This document shows positions 40,541 to 53,006 of a stretch of DNA of 64,000 nt, one piece after another. Numbering within the stretch: the first letter of the stretch is position 1; each line of letters begins with the position of its first letter. Position numbers and translations under genes: made by a program. The DNA lies in the NCBI GenBank assembly GCA_914767715.1, contig OU612070.1, positions 15,953,501-16,017,500 on the forward strand. Reading direction: 5' to 3'. The notes beneath the pieces were generated by a model. That model was not told the DNA's origin and ran no database searches. It saw nothing but the letters and a program-made list of their open reading frames with translations. The DNA comes from Membranipora membranacea. Its lineage: Eukaryota > Bryozoa > Gymnolaemata > Cheilostomatida > Membraniporidae.

Positions 40541-41889
40541 ATACAGTCTTACAGTCTTACAGTTATGCTATTCATGACTGACAATACATAACATAAACAT
40601 GTTATTTTGAGTGTGTTACCAATGAACTCCCTCCCAGTCCGTGTTAACACTCAAAACTTTGGCTAGTGAATATTCGCATGCAATTATTTAGTCATCCCAG
40701 CAATCGTTAATGTTCACTGGTAACTATTTAGTTCTGCATAATTTTTACTGTCAGAAATTCCTTGAAAATATGTTAACAGTAATAATAACTTTACCTATAT
40801 ACTGAGCCAGTGATGATGAACTTTATCCAGTCTTGAGCTGCTGTGAACAAGAGAAGTTTAACATAGTTCTGTTTATTAGTATTCACAATCCAATCAATCC
40901 AAGTTCCACAAACATAATATTATAAAACTCTTGGCATAGGTTGTCAGTAGCTGTCATGTAATCAGTGACATGATTGTTCCATTTATTGACTATTATCAGA
41001 GATTAAACACAGAACCTTTTGATTTTCCCCACAAGCTTTTCTAGGTCTGGAATCTCTATCATTGCTGAACAACACTGCGACCATATTTAGGGGTACCAGT
41101 CCTGATTTAATGCAGCCAGCCAGTCAGGTTTCAATACAAGATCTAAAATATTACATCAAACCATATGGACATTCTTAAACATGATGCCCTTATGTCCCCT
41201 TCAAACATAAGTGTGGTCCCCTGATCGTCGACTTTGTAAAGACCTTTATCAGCTGCATTCTTTAGTGCTTCTATGAGGCTGTTCCTTGTATGGTTGCGCT
41301 TAACCTCCACATTTCTTTATGCAGAATACATACAACCGGTATGACGTGCAATGACTGTGTGGCCGTCCAATATTCGAGTAGCAATTCTGAAAGCTTTGAG
41401 TATCATTTTGATCAAGTTTAGATATCACAGGTCTTAGAGATGACGTTTTGAAAGATTGAATATTGTACCACATTCACTCTTACTAAAAAAGCTTTGTGAC
41501 AATGAAAATTAACATTTATTTGTAGTAGTCATAGTCAAAAGTTACAGGCGCTCGACATCGAAATCATGTTTCAGATCAATTTGGTATACATTTTTGAGTA
41601 CAGCAAGGTTTATCTCATATGCATATATCATAAGAAAAATTCTAACGTTACATTCACCTGAGAAATAGTCCTTCTTATATCGCTATCCTTTCTTAATGCT
41701 TATGAGTGATTTAAATCTAGGTCATGTATTCACACAGTACATCTTCTGTATGATCGGGTCTACTTGGGGGGATTTTATGATACCGTTCGGTTGTACACTG
41801 GGTACATTAGTCCATGCATTTGCTTGATTACCGGTGCTATATTGGGATGATCTGTGTTGTTGCTTTTATTGTTATTACTATTTTCTGTT
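40541..41889. other. stretch mostly without recognisable features
   Basis: No gene I can name. On the minus strand at about 41410-41170 there is a coding-like run containing RIATRILDGHTVIARHTG and, after one stop, RNSLIEALKNAADKGLYKVD; it could be a decayed host exon or part of a repeat. Confidence 0.3.
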
Positions 41890-42720
41890 GTGGATTGTGT
41901 TAGATTTGTTTGGTAATGTTTGGTGAAATTATGATGGGACTAGAGACATTAAGCTCAGGCGCAGCATGCACAGACGAATTTGTGAAGCTGTCTAGAATAC
42001 TTGTTAGTCTGCCAGGTGTAGGCCAGTTTTGAACAGTTTGACTTACAATGTTGTTCTCCAACTTCTCTAATCTAGCATAAATGTATGACCTGTCTGTTTT
42101 CTGCAGATCAAAGACACCCTTGAGTTCTTGAGTCATGATTTTAAGATTTTGAGATACTGTGCGCAAGGTTTTATCTGGTCTTCCATTGTTTCAAGATTCT
42201 ATTGCATAGACATAATATGTGAATCCTTGACATTTACCTGATGTTCGGGGGATTTCAAAGCCATAAAAAGAGGACCCATTAGAAAAATTGTCGCCCCCTG
42301 TTTGGTCTATATGGTCATCAGAGTATGTAAAGGAGTATGAGTATGACTTTATCAGAATTAGGTGGTGGTATGAATTTGTTATTCGATGTTGTGGAGTTGA
42401 ATACTTCGTGATCTTTTTTATATTGGTTGGTATGATTTGAATTTAGAGGGATGCTGATATTTTCGAGTAAAGAACCTAAGGAAGCACTGAGAACTTCTCT
42501 GACTAAGCTTTATAGAGAGCGATTGGGCCCTGGATTAGTATAGTACCTGTATCAAATATGGTGAGGTGGATCTTACTATCTTTAGCTGTCAGCTTGGTAC
42601 CAACACTGACTTTTTAAAGATGTTCCAGCCTGAAAAACCTCATTTTTGAGCTGTTTCTAACAGCAGGGAGAGTGTAGATGGCAAAGCTTTTTGTGTGTTC
42701 TTCACAGTAGACATGGTTAA
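41890..42720 (-). pseudogene. LINE ORF1-like remnant
   Basis: On the minus strand IFDTGTILIQGP (about 42575-42540) resembles a conserved motif in the first ORF of several animal LINEs. It is followed downstream by a coiled-coil-like run, LKGVFDLQKTDRSYIYARLE (about 42130-42060). Several stops separate the parts. Assignment is from memory of such ORF1s. Confidence 0.4.
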
Positions 42721-42789
42721 CTACTCTTGTCACAAGCTTTCCATTGCTGACAAAATCATTATAATCATTATAAGACTTCTTCAACAGGT

Positions 42790-43790
42790 TACTTACTTGG
42801 TACTTGGTACTTGAAGGTTAATCGCCAACTTCTGTGAGAAGGTTGTGGCAATATGTCATATCGTCTGTCCGTCTCCTTTCCGGGTCTGCAACGTAGGGTC
42901 GGTAGATCGATCGCCATCAACCTTAGCCTGCCACTGGGGGTCCCTCGAGGAGGGTGCTGCCCATCGGTAGGGCGTTCCACAGTTTAGCAGTGCTCACAAA
43001 GAAGCTGTTCTGGTGCAGTTTGGTTTTGCAGTGAGGGATAAAATACTGTGATTGGTGTTTCCTTGACTGTCCAGCATGTGTAGGATGTGGAGAGAGGTAG
43101 TCAGTGATGTTAACAGCAACCTTGTTGTAGTGCATAGCGCGGAAGATGCCGAGCCTTCTTCTCTCCCTCCGGTCTTTGAGTGTGTCCCGCTCCAGGTCCT
43201 CCAGAAGTTTTGTAGTGCTGGTGGTGTGATCAGTTCTTCTGACATTGGACACCATCCGGGCTGCTCTTCTTTGGACTGCTTCAATGGAGTTTATCTGAGT
43301 ATTGGTCAGAGCTCCATCCCACACCGTGCTCGAGTACTCAATGACGGGTCGTACCAGATATTTGTAGGCCCGACTTCTCAAGTCCGGGAGCGACGGGGGG
43401 ATAGTTCTGCTGACATAGCCAAGTCTACCCGATGCTTTACTGGTGATAAACGTACTGTTTTCATTCCATCTCAGTGTGTTTTCCAACTTGATTCCTAGGT
43501 ATTTCACTCCGGTAGCTTTTGGCATGTCAATGTTGTGCAGGGTGAAGGTATTGTTCACACCTCACTCTCGTTTTCGGCTGAGCTTGATGTGCTCGCACTT
43601 GAGAGCATTGAATTTCATTTTCCATTCTTTCTCCCAAGTCTCTAGTGTGTGGAGGTCTTCTTGGAGTTTATCTCGATTGTCAGCAGTATTATAGATGACA
43701 GTGTCATCCGCAAATAGTCTGACATTGGACCTGACAGAGTCAGGGAGGTCATTGATGAAGATGGTATCAGCTGAGGCAGGCATGAACTAT
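42790..43790 (-). pseudogene. LINE RT C-terminal fragment (Jockey/CR1/L2-like)
   Basis: 5'-truncated copy beginning in RT at ADTIFINDLPDSV, with the catalytic FADD at 43714-43703, then KCEHIKLSRKRE, one in-frame TGA (43561-43559), VKYLGIKLENTLRW, and SSTVWDGALTNTQINSIEAV followed by QRRAARMV, to the C-terminal WNALPMG. The 3' tail ends in short AAGTACCAAGTACC repeats (about 42795-42815), as many LINEs do. Apart from the single stop the frame is well kept, so it is younger than its neighbours. Confidence 0.85.
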
Positions 43791-43859
43791 TATTAGTCTA
43801 CAATAGTCATATAACCAATAGTGCAAGTTCTGAGCCTGTATTTCTTAAGGTTTCTCATA

Positions 43860-45813
43860 GCATAAGCATATGCAGAGTTTAGTGAAGCTTTTTTACAGAT
43901 CGTTGATTGATGTTTACTCCCAAATATCCAATCCATTTCTCCATGAAAGTATAAATATCAATCGATTGCAGTTTAGATATTAGTTCATGGCAAGAAACCA
44001 CATCGATGCTTCCAAAAAATCCAGAACAGCAAGATCCACAGGAATTTTTCTGTGGCAATCATCGATAAGGAGTATCATTGTAGTGTTAAGTTATACCTCT
44101 CAAAGGTATCAAAATTTAGTCCCTAATTATTGCACCACATTATAATATGATTCAATGCAAGTTTTAGCTGAGAAAATAGTTCAGTTCAGTTGTGAATTGC
44201 AGAGTGCTGAGTCAAATGCATATTGTAGATATACTGAATCAAAGGATGTGTCTATGGAAAAACTCAAATGAAGATTGCAAACACTGAAGGAGGCATAACT
44301 CTTCCCTTTATAGCCGAAAATTCATACGAAAAGCGGGCTAAGATACTGTGAGGCTGGTCAAATAGTTTTTTCCTCAGCACGCTTTCACAAAAAAAACTCC
44401 AGCATCTTCTCAAGAAGTTTCCCTTCTAAGGGTTAATGAGTTAATGGATGTTGGGTCTTTGCCGTTTTAGGGAAGAGTATGATCTTACCATGTTTCCATG
44501 GCTTATCATTGCTTTGTCTATCAAAATCTAATGAAGACATCCTTACCACAGCTTTGTAGGCAGCTATTGATGTCTAGGTGTTGACCTAAAAATAAGCTTT
44601 CATAAAGTGAGTTTGCTTTATCGTGATCCTCAGTAAGGATTACGCCTTTCTCACTTTTTAAATTGCCTATAGGACTTTTATGTTTATTGTAAAGTCTTTT
44701 TGTTCCAAATCTGATTGGACTTGGAACCATTTAGGTTAGATGATTGTTGCTCTATAGAATCACTCTGAGCTTCTGAAAAATGAAGTTTGGCTTGATCAAG
44801 TGTCCTTTCATTAAATTCGTTTGAACGGTATTAATAACGTTTCCTTGTTTTGCGCACTTCACTTGAAAGGATAGAAAGGTTTGTGTTCCAATATGGTTTA
44901 CTATGTTTAGATATGGTTTCAATGGGAACATGTTCATTGTACATCTTGCCTAGAGCTGCATTTGACCACTCCCATAACTTTCCAGGAACTAGGAGAAGGT
45001 AAGTAATATTAGGTTTTCTACATCAGAACTATATTCATCCCAGTTTACATTTTTCCAATCATGTTTTTCTTTGATATCATTGGAGTTGATCGGATTATCT
45101 AGGGTGATGTCAGTTATCACTGGGATATGACCCCTGATTGGTGCTCCAGTTAAAAGTCCTGTGATGTCATCAACAAGTTGGTTGTTAATATTGTTTGCGA
45201 GTGACTTTGTTGTATAACAAGGTCAATGACACTTCTACCTTCAACACATAAAAATGTGTAGGCTTGGTGAATGTTTGTGATGAAGAGGTCTTGGGACATA
45301 GTTTGATAAAAGATCACAAAAGCGTTTACTAGAATGGTCAAACCAGCTGTTATGGCGGGCATTTAGATCACCGATGATGCATAGTTCCTGACAGAGCGAA
45401 GATTATTCATATCAGAAAGGGTTTTATCTATTAGTTTGAAAAAAGTTTTTAAGTTGTGTGATATTATTTGGTTGTATATATACGGAACAGAAAAGAACGC
45501 TCTTATTTCCAAAGTGAACTATGCAGAATAAGGCAACAACATCAGCTGATTCCAGAGCTGAAATCCTGGTATATTTTAATGATGTTTTAAGAATTAAGGC
45601 AACTCCTCCGGAGTATGATTTGCTGTTCTTTTTAAATAGGTATATATAGCCAGGTGTATTTTGGCTAGTTTTTAGCGTGTCAGTTTTAGTTTCAGCGAAA
45701 AAAGCTAAGTCAATTTTATTGTGGGATAGATAATTGGTCACCGCTAGGTGAGACCTATCAGAGATGCCGCAGATGTCCAGCTGGAGTAATCTAAGCTCTT
45801 GGACTTTATCCAT
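43860..45813 (-). pseudogene. LINE ORF2 remnant (endonuclease and decayed RT)
   Basis: The AP-like endonuclease starts at ATG 45813: LRLLQLDICGISDRSHLAV, IDLAFFAETKTDTLK, SGGVALILKTSLKY, FCSVYIQPNN. A frameshifted stretch carries LNARHNSWFDHS (about 45365-45325). The linker and RT follow as short broken frames (PIRFGTKRLYNKHKS at about 44715; KLLEKMLEFFL at about 44410). Heavy decay leaves no catalytic RT box that I could find. Confidence 0.75.
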
Positions 45814-46177
45814 ATCTTTTTAGTAGTTTTGATTTTACTTGTTGATATTTTGGGCACACTCGGTCATTTGAAGTGTGGTTTCCAGAACAGTTTGAGCACT
45901 TTGGTGGGGCATCACAAAACTGCATATCCTCACAGGAGCTGCCGCCACAGTTGCAGCATATTTTGTGGTTGGCACATATCCTGTTTGTGTGCCCGAGGCA
46001 CCAACAGTTAAAACATGGGATTATTTTGAGTGCCTTTGATTCCTCAACAGCACAGTTAACACCTATATCTTCAAGCCATATAGGGAAAATGACGGAATTT
46101 TCTAGATCTTCTCTCGAGCCTGATAGCTTGATAGGTGAAAAGAATCTCACTTCCCTCTGCAAAAAAAATTGATTCAA
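45806..46177 (-). pseudogene. LINE ORF1, zinc-knuckle C-terminal part
   Basis: 123 codons with gag-like knuckles: CFNCWCLGHTNRIC, CCNCGGSSCEDMQFC and CSNCSGNHTSNDRVCP, the triple CCHC-type arrangement of I/Jockey-clade ORF1 proteins. It overlaps the ORF2 start by eight bases (ATGGATAA), a translational-coupling arrangement. The N-terminal part upstream is not recognisable. Confidence 0.75.
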
Positions 46178-46184
46178 TCAAAAG

Positions 46185-47879
46185 ACTCTACATTTTTTCA
46201 TACATATCCCAGCCTAGATACCGGGAAGAGTACACATCAATGAATTTACTTGTAATTATACCTAATTCCTGCACAGCATAACCAAGGTGGTTGGGAAGTT
46301 TGTTTGACTACCCTTCCATTTCCTGTCAGATCAGAGAATGTGAACCGTGTTGAGTAGCTGAACTGTTAGTCTGCGCACGCACGGAGCTAACTACTTGGTC
46401 TGAGTGGTGAGTAATACTGATACCTCCACGTCATATTCTAGATCAAAGGTTCATTTAGTTTAGCTGTATGTGAGTTTATTGTGTATGATAATAATGATTA
46501 TGAAAGGATTTATAGAGAATAGTGAGTCCGTTGACATAAATAAAGAGTGCATATCATCAGCATGATTAGTAATGATACCACATACAGCATGAAGTCAAGT
46601 CAATTGTAAAAGGGAGGAAGAGATTTACTTCCGAATCTTCAGAGGAGCTATTGGGGTCAGTCTCCTCCCCCCTCTTGTGGTATTTCCGGGAGGTGGTTGA
46701 TGTATATTCATTCTGATTATTGTCGTAACAAAGTCGGTGTTACCACAGTTGTGGTGGCCCTCCTCTTGGTACCGTGGGTTTGTTGTTCGCTGCAGTTGCA
46801 GCGAACTTTGACAATGACGTTGATAACACCCGTCTCTAGCAGAGCGGGTCTTGAGGATTGAAGAGAGAATAATGGTATGCACCTTTACTCTGTGAAGATC
46901 CGATAATAAGAGACAGCTCGAGTCTCCGAGTCTCGAGTCTTTGGGGTCGGAGGTAGAATCATGAAAATCACACTGCAAGTTCAATCATAGCAAATACTTA
47001 TATAAGTCTGCACAGTGATACTGTAGGTTAAATGGGCCTATATCCCTCCTATAACAGGGGTGAGTTTAGTGTTGGAGATGTAAATGATTAACGTCAATTC
47101 TGTGTTAATGAATGAAGTTTAATTGAGTGTATATTTGGTAGGCACAAAGCAATGCGGAGAGCGCTTGAAAACTGGTCTGTACAGTTTGAGGGCTAACTAA
47201 CCAACATCTTTTGTTTATGCCTTGGAGCTGTCACTTCCAATTATTTTGACTCTTGTGTTGCAATCACATAGGATGATTCCCTCTTTGGGCTTTGACCTCC
47301 AGTCTTAGGACAGCATTGGACATGAGGTGCTGATGGTTGAAATGAGTGGTGCCTGTTAGGGCCTCAAGTGTTCACTTCAAACTCAAGCCAAAGCAGCAAG
47401 GTCTCGAGCAGAGAAAACTTACCATGACTGTTCAGTATATATTACAAAAATTTAACCCTATAGGTAAAACAAAAAATTAACATTGGCAGTTAAAATACAA
47501 CAAAGCCTTTACTTTAATTAATAATATATTAATAAATGATATTCAGGATAGGAGGAGGAAGGAGAGGACTCTGCAGTTAATTTATTGAAAATATACTACT
47601 TACTTTTCAGTGACCTTTGTCCTGGTGTTTCACTAATGTTTGATAAAGGCTGGTACAATACTGGATAGTATGTTGATGGCTTGAGAATCAACAAAAAATG
47701 AAAATAACCTAGCAAATAACTCAAACTAGATTTATCTTTGTTGGAGTGGAAAAATCTAGGAGTGATGGGGCCAAATAATACTGAACCTATGTTATTTTAC
47801 TTGAGAAAAGACAACTATCAATGCCATAGATGTTGAGCTCAATAGATAAGTGCAAAATCTATAATATATATGCAAAAGG
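46185..47879. other. stretch without a recognisable gene
   Basis: An open stretch of 119 codons on the minus strand (46984-46625) has no motif I recognise. A short near-perfect palindrome (GTTCGCTGCAGTTGCAGCGA, about 46787) lies within it. The rest shows nothing. Confidence 0.35.
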
Positions 47880-50010
47880 GCAACCAATCAGATCTAAGAA
47901 TGAGTCTGTGATACTATCATAGCAGTACTGTGGATTTTTTGTTCCAATGTTGACTCCTGATGTAAAACCCCTTAACTTATGGAGTAAATTTATATTTTAA
48001 CTCTGGCAGTCAATTTTAGTGCAGTAAAGGCTGGACTGTTGCGATGATATGGTATTCAATATGCATTCTTTGCATTGGCAAAATTCTGAACAGTATAGAG
48101 TCTCAACATTTTTCTATTACCAGATTGTATCTTTCAATCAATGTGAAGTAGGTGCCAATATAATAATCAGAGATATATAAAGATAAACACTGTGTCCATC
48201 TTCTGTGTGATTATAAAGTAGCAGCAGATGCAGCAATCAAATAATACCTATGAAATCTGCCTTCTTGTAACAGTTTAGTTGGAAGATGTAAGTTGCATTA
48301 TGGGGTGACATGCCAGTATCTATGTCATTGTGCGAGGAGTCTCGTATGACTTTCCTTATGAATATGTTTCCATTATGGATGTTCCTGTCCGGAAGGGTGC
48401 AAAGCTGCTCAGATGATATATTTTTTTATTTTGAGAATTCTGAAAAATATACTGTATTCAGGTATTTGGTAAGGATTCGATAAGGCTGGTAATGTTTAAT
48501 AGTGTGATTGGACTATAATCTGATGGTGTTTTACAGCTTGCTGTTTTTGGTATCACAGTGGTTAGTGCCCTAGTCATGGACTTAGGTACTGTATTTCCGG
48601 TGTTTATTTCTGTATAGACTTAAATAAATATATCCTGGATGTCTTCAAAAAGGGATTTGTAAAATGCCGCTGTTAGACCATCCATGCCCGGAGTTTTGTT
48701 ATATTTCATCGACGAGAGTACGTATTTAATGTTTCCCTATTTATAACGAACTTGTGTTTTTCCTGCCCCTTAGGTGACAGTCCGTGCAAGATCTGAGTTT
48801 GAAAAGGTGGATTGCAACGCTAAGAGGTGTAAAAATCATTATGAAATGATGAAAAAACTCTGGTTATTTTTGTATTACCTGTGAAGTTTTGATTTGTATG
48901 CGGATCAGTTATTTTTTTAATATGCTTTTTTCACTTTTCTTTCCTTGAGTCACTTGTAGAAAAAAGAAGAGTACTTTCCATCACGTAAATCTGCCTCAAT
49001 GATCTACGACGTGAATTTGTTCCGGTTCTATCTTATGTCTTACTATTTCATTCAGATTGGGTTCTATTATTAATTTAATTCTCATTCTATTCTATTTCAT
49101 GGCGCTCTTGTTTCCTAAAAACGCGGTGTTTAATTGTTACTCTTTTAATTCTCACTTTAATGTCATCCCACCATTCCCCTACTTTCAAAAAGTGAGGCGT
49201 AATGGTCTGCAATCATCTATTAGGTTTTTAATTTAGTCTATTCAAACGTCATCTTGAAGCATTGAATTATGAAGTGTTCAAAAGGATTTACCATAGGCAA
49301 TTGTGCCTGTAGTGAACTTGATCGAACAGTGGAGAATCTTATGATCGAAATAGGGAAAATAGTCAGATTTAACAGAAGAGGCACATTTTCTGGGTACAAT
49401 GAATTTGTGAAGTCTGCTTGCTGAGGCAGCACTACCAGAAAACCAGGTGAATTCATTTTTTGAAGCTCCTGTTGGTTTTCTGTAGGGATCAGAGCGACCA
49501 AGGTGTTGTAATGAATTGAGCTCATGCGATTCATATCCCCAGCAATGATGTTTATTTTGGACGAAGAAAAGAAGGTGAAAGTGTAACTGAAAAAAAAATC
49601 TTCCTATTCGCTGATCTATTTAGAGCATAAACACAGATAACTTGACTTTTTGATTCTCAAAAGAAAAATCCACGAAATATATTTGGCCGTCATTATTAGA
49701 AAAAAGATTTAGTTTAAAGAGGATCGCTACCCTGCCAAATGTTAAATGAAAAAGTCAAAAAAATGATTTACCTTTCCATTCTTCATTCTTGAATTAAAAA
49801 GATATCTGAGTTGAAGAAAATTAGAGATTTTGGAAGACCTTTTTTTTACTAAGCAAAGATGGGCAGCCATAGCATGAAAAACACATTTACTAATGATATA
49901 CATTGAAATATTATCCCAAGCAGGGCTCACCATAGTTGTTTTGGGCGTTATTGCCCCGGCAGCCCCTTCCTCGTAAGCCACACTTTGCTGCCCTCTTATG
50001 GCTGTCAAAG
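47880..50010 (-). pseudogene. Tx1/L1-like LINE remnant
   Basis: Minus-strand pieces in order: an endonuclease-like region with GRVAILFKLNLFSNN (about 49740-49695) and VDFSFENQKVKLSV (about 49675-49630), then RT: MKYNKTPGMDGLTAAFYKSL (about 48710-48650), PKSMTRALTTVIPKT and PSDYSPITLLNITSLI (about 48600-48490). The LTAAFYK and ITLLN wording is that of the L1/Tx1 group rather than CR1. Frames are broken throughout. Confidence 0.65.
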
Positions 50011-50039
50011 TGTTTCTGGTAGCAGCATGTTGATAGTTG

Positions 50040-50800
50040 AGATGCTATTTAAGCTCAGTTGAGTGATGTGCTTTGAAACCATAAAGTCCGCAAGGAAACA
50101 TTGGTAATGAGGTCCGCTGAATTTTGTTTCTATCTTGGAGGAGTTTATTTTCTTGACCAGCACTTGATCATAGACCTTTAGAGGGGTATGTATTATGTGG
50201 TCATAACCCTCAATTTGTACATTTGGGGATCCCAGACAATTGTTGTATACATATTTGATCTTTTCACTTAGCCTTCATACATCATCTGTTATATGTTTAT
50301 TGTCACCTCGAGGACAGAGCATAGCAAGAAGTGTCACCTCTCTTCTTAACACTACCATGTTGGGCGACAACCCTTAGCAGTGAGGGATATGAATCTCTGT
50401 AGGCTGACATAACTGTATCTAGGAGTAATCTCACTCTAGTTTGGTATGTTCAACACAGGTACGCAACTGTGACCTCACAGTACAGATACTTGTTCTGCAT
50501 AGGAATTACCCATTGGATGATGCCTCGCTGAGAGTTTGTTTGTACTGGCCAAGAACGCTAAGCTCTATCATCAGCCCAGAGATGGAGGCACTGTCACAGT
50601 CAGAATGCAGCATTCGACTATACAAAAAGTGGGCTAACAGGCCATTGTGTAAACTTCTAGCACACAAATCTGCATCATATGGGGAGAAAGGATATGCCTT
50701 TGCCCAGCGAGAGTTAGTTATCCGTTGTAGGAGACCGATATGATCCAGGCTCACCTGATCCATTACTTCTACTACTACCATATTTGATGGTCTACTTTCA
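50040..50800 (-). pseudogene. Ty3/Gypsy integrase remnant
   Basis: Minus strand: QVSLDHIGLL (about 50760), WAKAYPFSPYDADLCA (about 50700), MLHSDCDSASISG (about 50615), LGQYKQTLSEASSNG, then after stops LRREVTLLAMLCPRGDN (about 50355-50305) and the C-terminal VYDQVLVKKINSSKIETKF with FSGPHYQ (about 50185-50110). These correspond to the integrase core (LHSD), the post-core LRRE region and the SH3-like tail of Gypsy elements related to Mag/412. It is a different lineage from the element at 33-38.5 kb. Confidence 0.65.
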
Positions 50801-51502
50801 TCGATACAAATTTATGGATCTTTTGTAAAAAACATAGCACGGCTATTTCTGAAGATATGCCATCAGTATAAAGCTTTGTTACAGCACACCGCTTTTTGTA
50901 TCGCATGTCTACACTAAGAACTCCCAATGAAATGTCGGAGTTGTATCCCCGCATGAGCAGTAAGCATAAATTTAATAACAAAAGAGATTGGATCAAGGAG
51001 GTGTCACTAGAATATCTAAAGCTGTGTTTGATAGAAAGGCAATTTCAATGAAAGGTCTTTGTCGTTGTATTCGTAAATAATATGATCGATGCATGATACT
51101 TCCGGCTGAAAAAATCACAACACTCATCCCAATCCTATCAACAGCAACAATTTTGGTTTGAGGAATGAGCCCATGCTTGTCAGCTGTATATTTTTATTAA
51201 CATTTAATGCAGTGTCTTTAGAATGATAAAAAAAATAGAAATAATAATGAACTTTCAGCTCAGAAACAAAATTTTTCTCTAGGTGGGAGCAGTAGATAAA
51301 TGTTTTCTTTTTGCACTAGTGAGAATTTTTGATTTATATTGTCTGGTAATATATACACAGTGCCTGTTCCTTTGTTGCCGTATGTGTGGTACGGGAATCT
51401 CAAAAGGGTGGAACACCTGGCCGTTACCTGGCTAGGGTTTGGTTTTCAGGCTAACGGTATCTAGCGAAACAAACTCACCATGAATGAGCCGAGAGAGGAT
51501 AA
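50801..51502. other. stretch without a recognisable gene
   Basis: Nothing I can name. It may contain the upstream part of the same dead Gypsy copy (minus strand), but no motif is clear. Confidence 0.3.
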
Positions 51503-51544
51503 CTCCTGGGTAGAGAATTCCTGGATAGCTATCTTCAGCCTAGA

Positions 51545-51718
51545 GAGGGTCGTGCTGGTGGCAAAGCCAACCTAGCAGAGCTGTCTACTGAGGGTCGTAC
51601 TGGTGGCAAAGCCAACCTAGCAGAGCTGTTTACTGAGGGTCGTACTGGTGGCAAAGCCAACCTAGCAGAGCTGTTTACTGAGGGTCGTACTGGTGGCAAA
51701 GCCAACCTAGCAGAGCTG
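51545..51718. repeat. 45-bp minisatellite, four copies
   Basis: Unit of 45 bp beginning GAGGGTCGTACTGGTGGCAA, with three complete copies (51545, 51590, 51635) and a fourth (51680) of 39 bases. Copies differ at only one or two positions. Because 45 is divisible by three, one plus-strand frame is open across the array and encodes a repeated EGRTGGKANLAELFT peptide within an 82-codon open stretch (51503-51750), without an ATG. Confidence 0.95.
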
Positions 51719-51750
51719 GTGTCTCGAGTAGCTTACAAGCGGAGCTTGTA

Positions 51751-52868
51751 GCGGGTGCATTTATATCTGATAGTATACGTTGCGAAGCGGGATGTACCCT
51801 GACCTTGCCCTCTGAGCAGATTAAGCGGGACGCACCCGGAACCTGGACTGTGTAGCCTTAGCTATATGAGGTGTATTGACTATATATTCAGACCGGACAC
51901 TGAAACGCACTTCCTGGGAGTAATATTGGAAATGCGATAGACTGTCTGTGATAATACTGTAAGACGGTGCAGCCGTCTTAATATTGAGTTCCATGTCGAT
52001 AATTGCTAAGATTAAATGTGTATAGAATATATTTATGATGTCCGTGAGATTGCTTCTGCAATAAATATATATATGTTGAAGCAGTCTACATGATATTGAT
52101 AATATAATATGTTCCAGTTTAAATCAGGGTAGATAACCCTTTTCACATCAGAATGACTCTGTTTGACTTTGAATATTCTATATTTAGAATATTCAAAATT
52201 AGTAGGCATGATACATCCATTATATTAGCAGACAGCAAGAGTTGTCCCCTCCATAATGCGTGTTACTGGGCTCGCTATATTATTTATAGCTTCAAAACTA
52301 CCTCAGTATGTTGGTCCACATGCTGCATTTACCCTAGCTAATACCCTGTCCTAAAACACATAAGTCAATGACCAACTTTGAGTTGTTTACTAGTAGGAAT
52401 CTTTGGACCTCAATGTGGTTTTCATTAGTACTGAATACGACGCCTCGCTTCACGGGTTCCTTCCATTGCATGTACCCACAGTCCTCAACCCTTTTAGCAT
52501 GTCAAGCCTCACACCTGGTAGCTGAATAAATTTTTGATAATTATGATAATGATGTATGGTTATGAGTATAGTTGCCTCTTAGGAGTACAATTAATTGCTA
52601 TTATTATTGCGGTTATTGTGCATGCCGGAGATATGTTACTAAGGCTAAAGGTTCAGTAGATTATTTAGTAATATGTGATCTTCGATGATATTTGACTACC
52701 ATGTCATCTTACATGGTTCTAGAAGTACTGCAAGTAATATTAAAGATTAGTGGATAGAATATAATGGTTATTGCTCTGAAAACAGTGACTCAATTCTGAG
52801 GCATACAATGGAAATACATTTTGCACCATGTAACAAATGACAAATGTGCTGACTGGAAAGATAAATAC
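51751..52868. other. stretch without a clear gene
   Basis: The segment to about 52000 is G/C-rich with repeated GCGGGA(C/T)G(C/T)ACCC motifs and may belong to a repeat that includes the minisatellite. On the minus strand at about 52530-52360 an open run reads EDCGYMQWKEPVKRG then VVFSTNENHIEVQRFL, which looks protein-like but which I cannot name. Confidence 0.3.
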
Positions 52869-53006
52869 CTTGGCTTGCATCTTTTCCAGGTCTATTTTAC
52901 CAACATCCACATTCTTTAGTTTTCCTGCAAAAAACTTCACCTCTTTCATTTCAGCTTTTTCTGGTTCTCTTCCTAGATGAGCCGACCTGTCAATCTTCCT
53001 CATAAC
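52869..53006 (-). CDS. candidate internal exon of an unidentified minus-strand gene
   Basis: 138 bases, 46 codons, phase 0 at both ends. It is bounded on the minus strand by a good acceptor (TTGTGTTTGTTTCAG) and donor (GTATTT), encoding VMRKIDRSAHLGREPEKAEM and KEVKFFAGKLKNVDVGKIDL. The strong pyrimidine tract and the Lys/Glu-rich, stop-free frame favour a real exon. Further minus-strand candidates upstream (53367-53404 after CTTGCAG; 53521-53588 ending at GTATGT; and 53224-53289 ending at GTAAGC) have fitting sites but do not join in one consistent frame. Product unknown. Confidence 0.4.
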
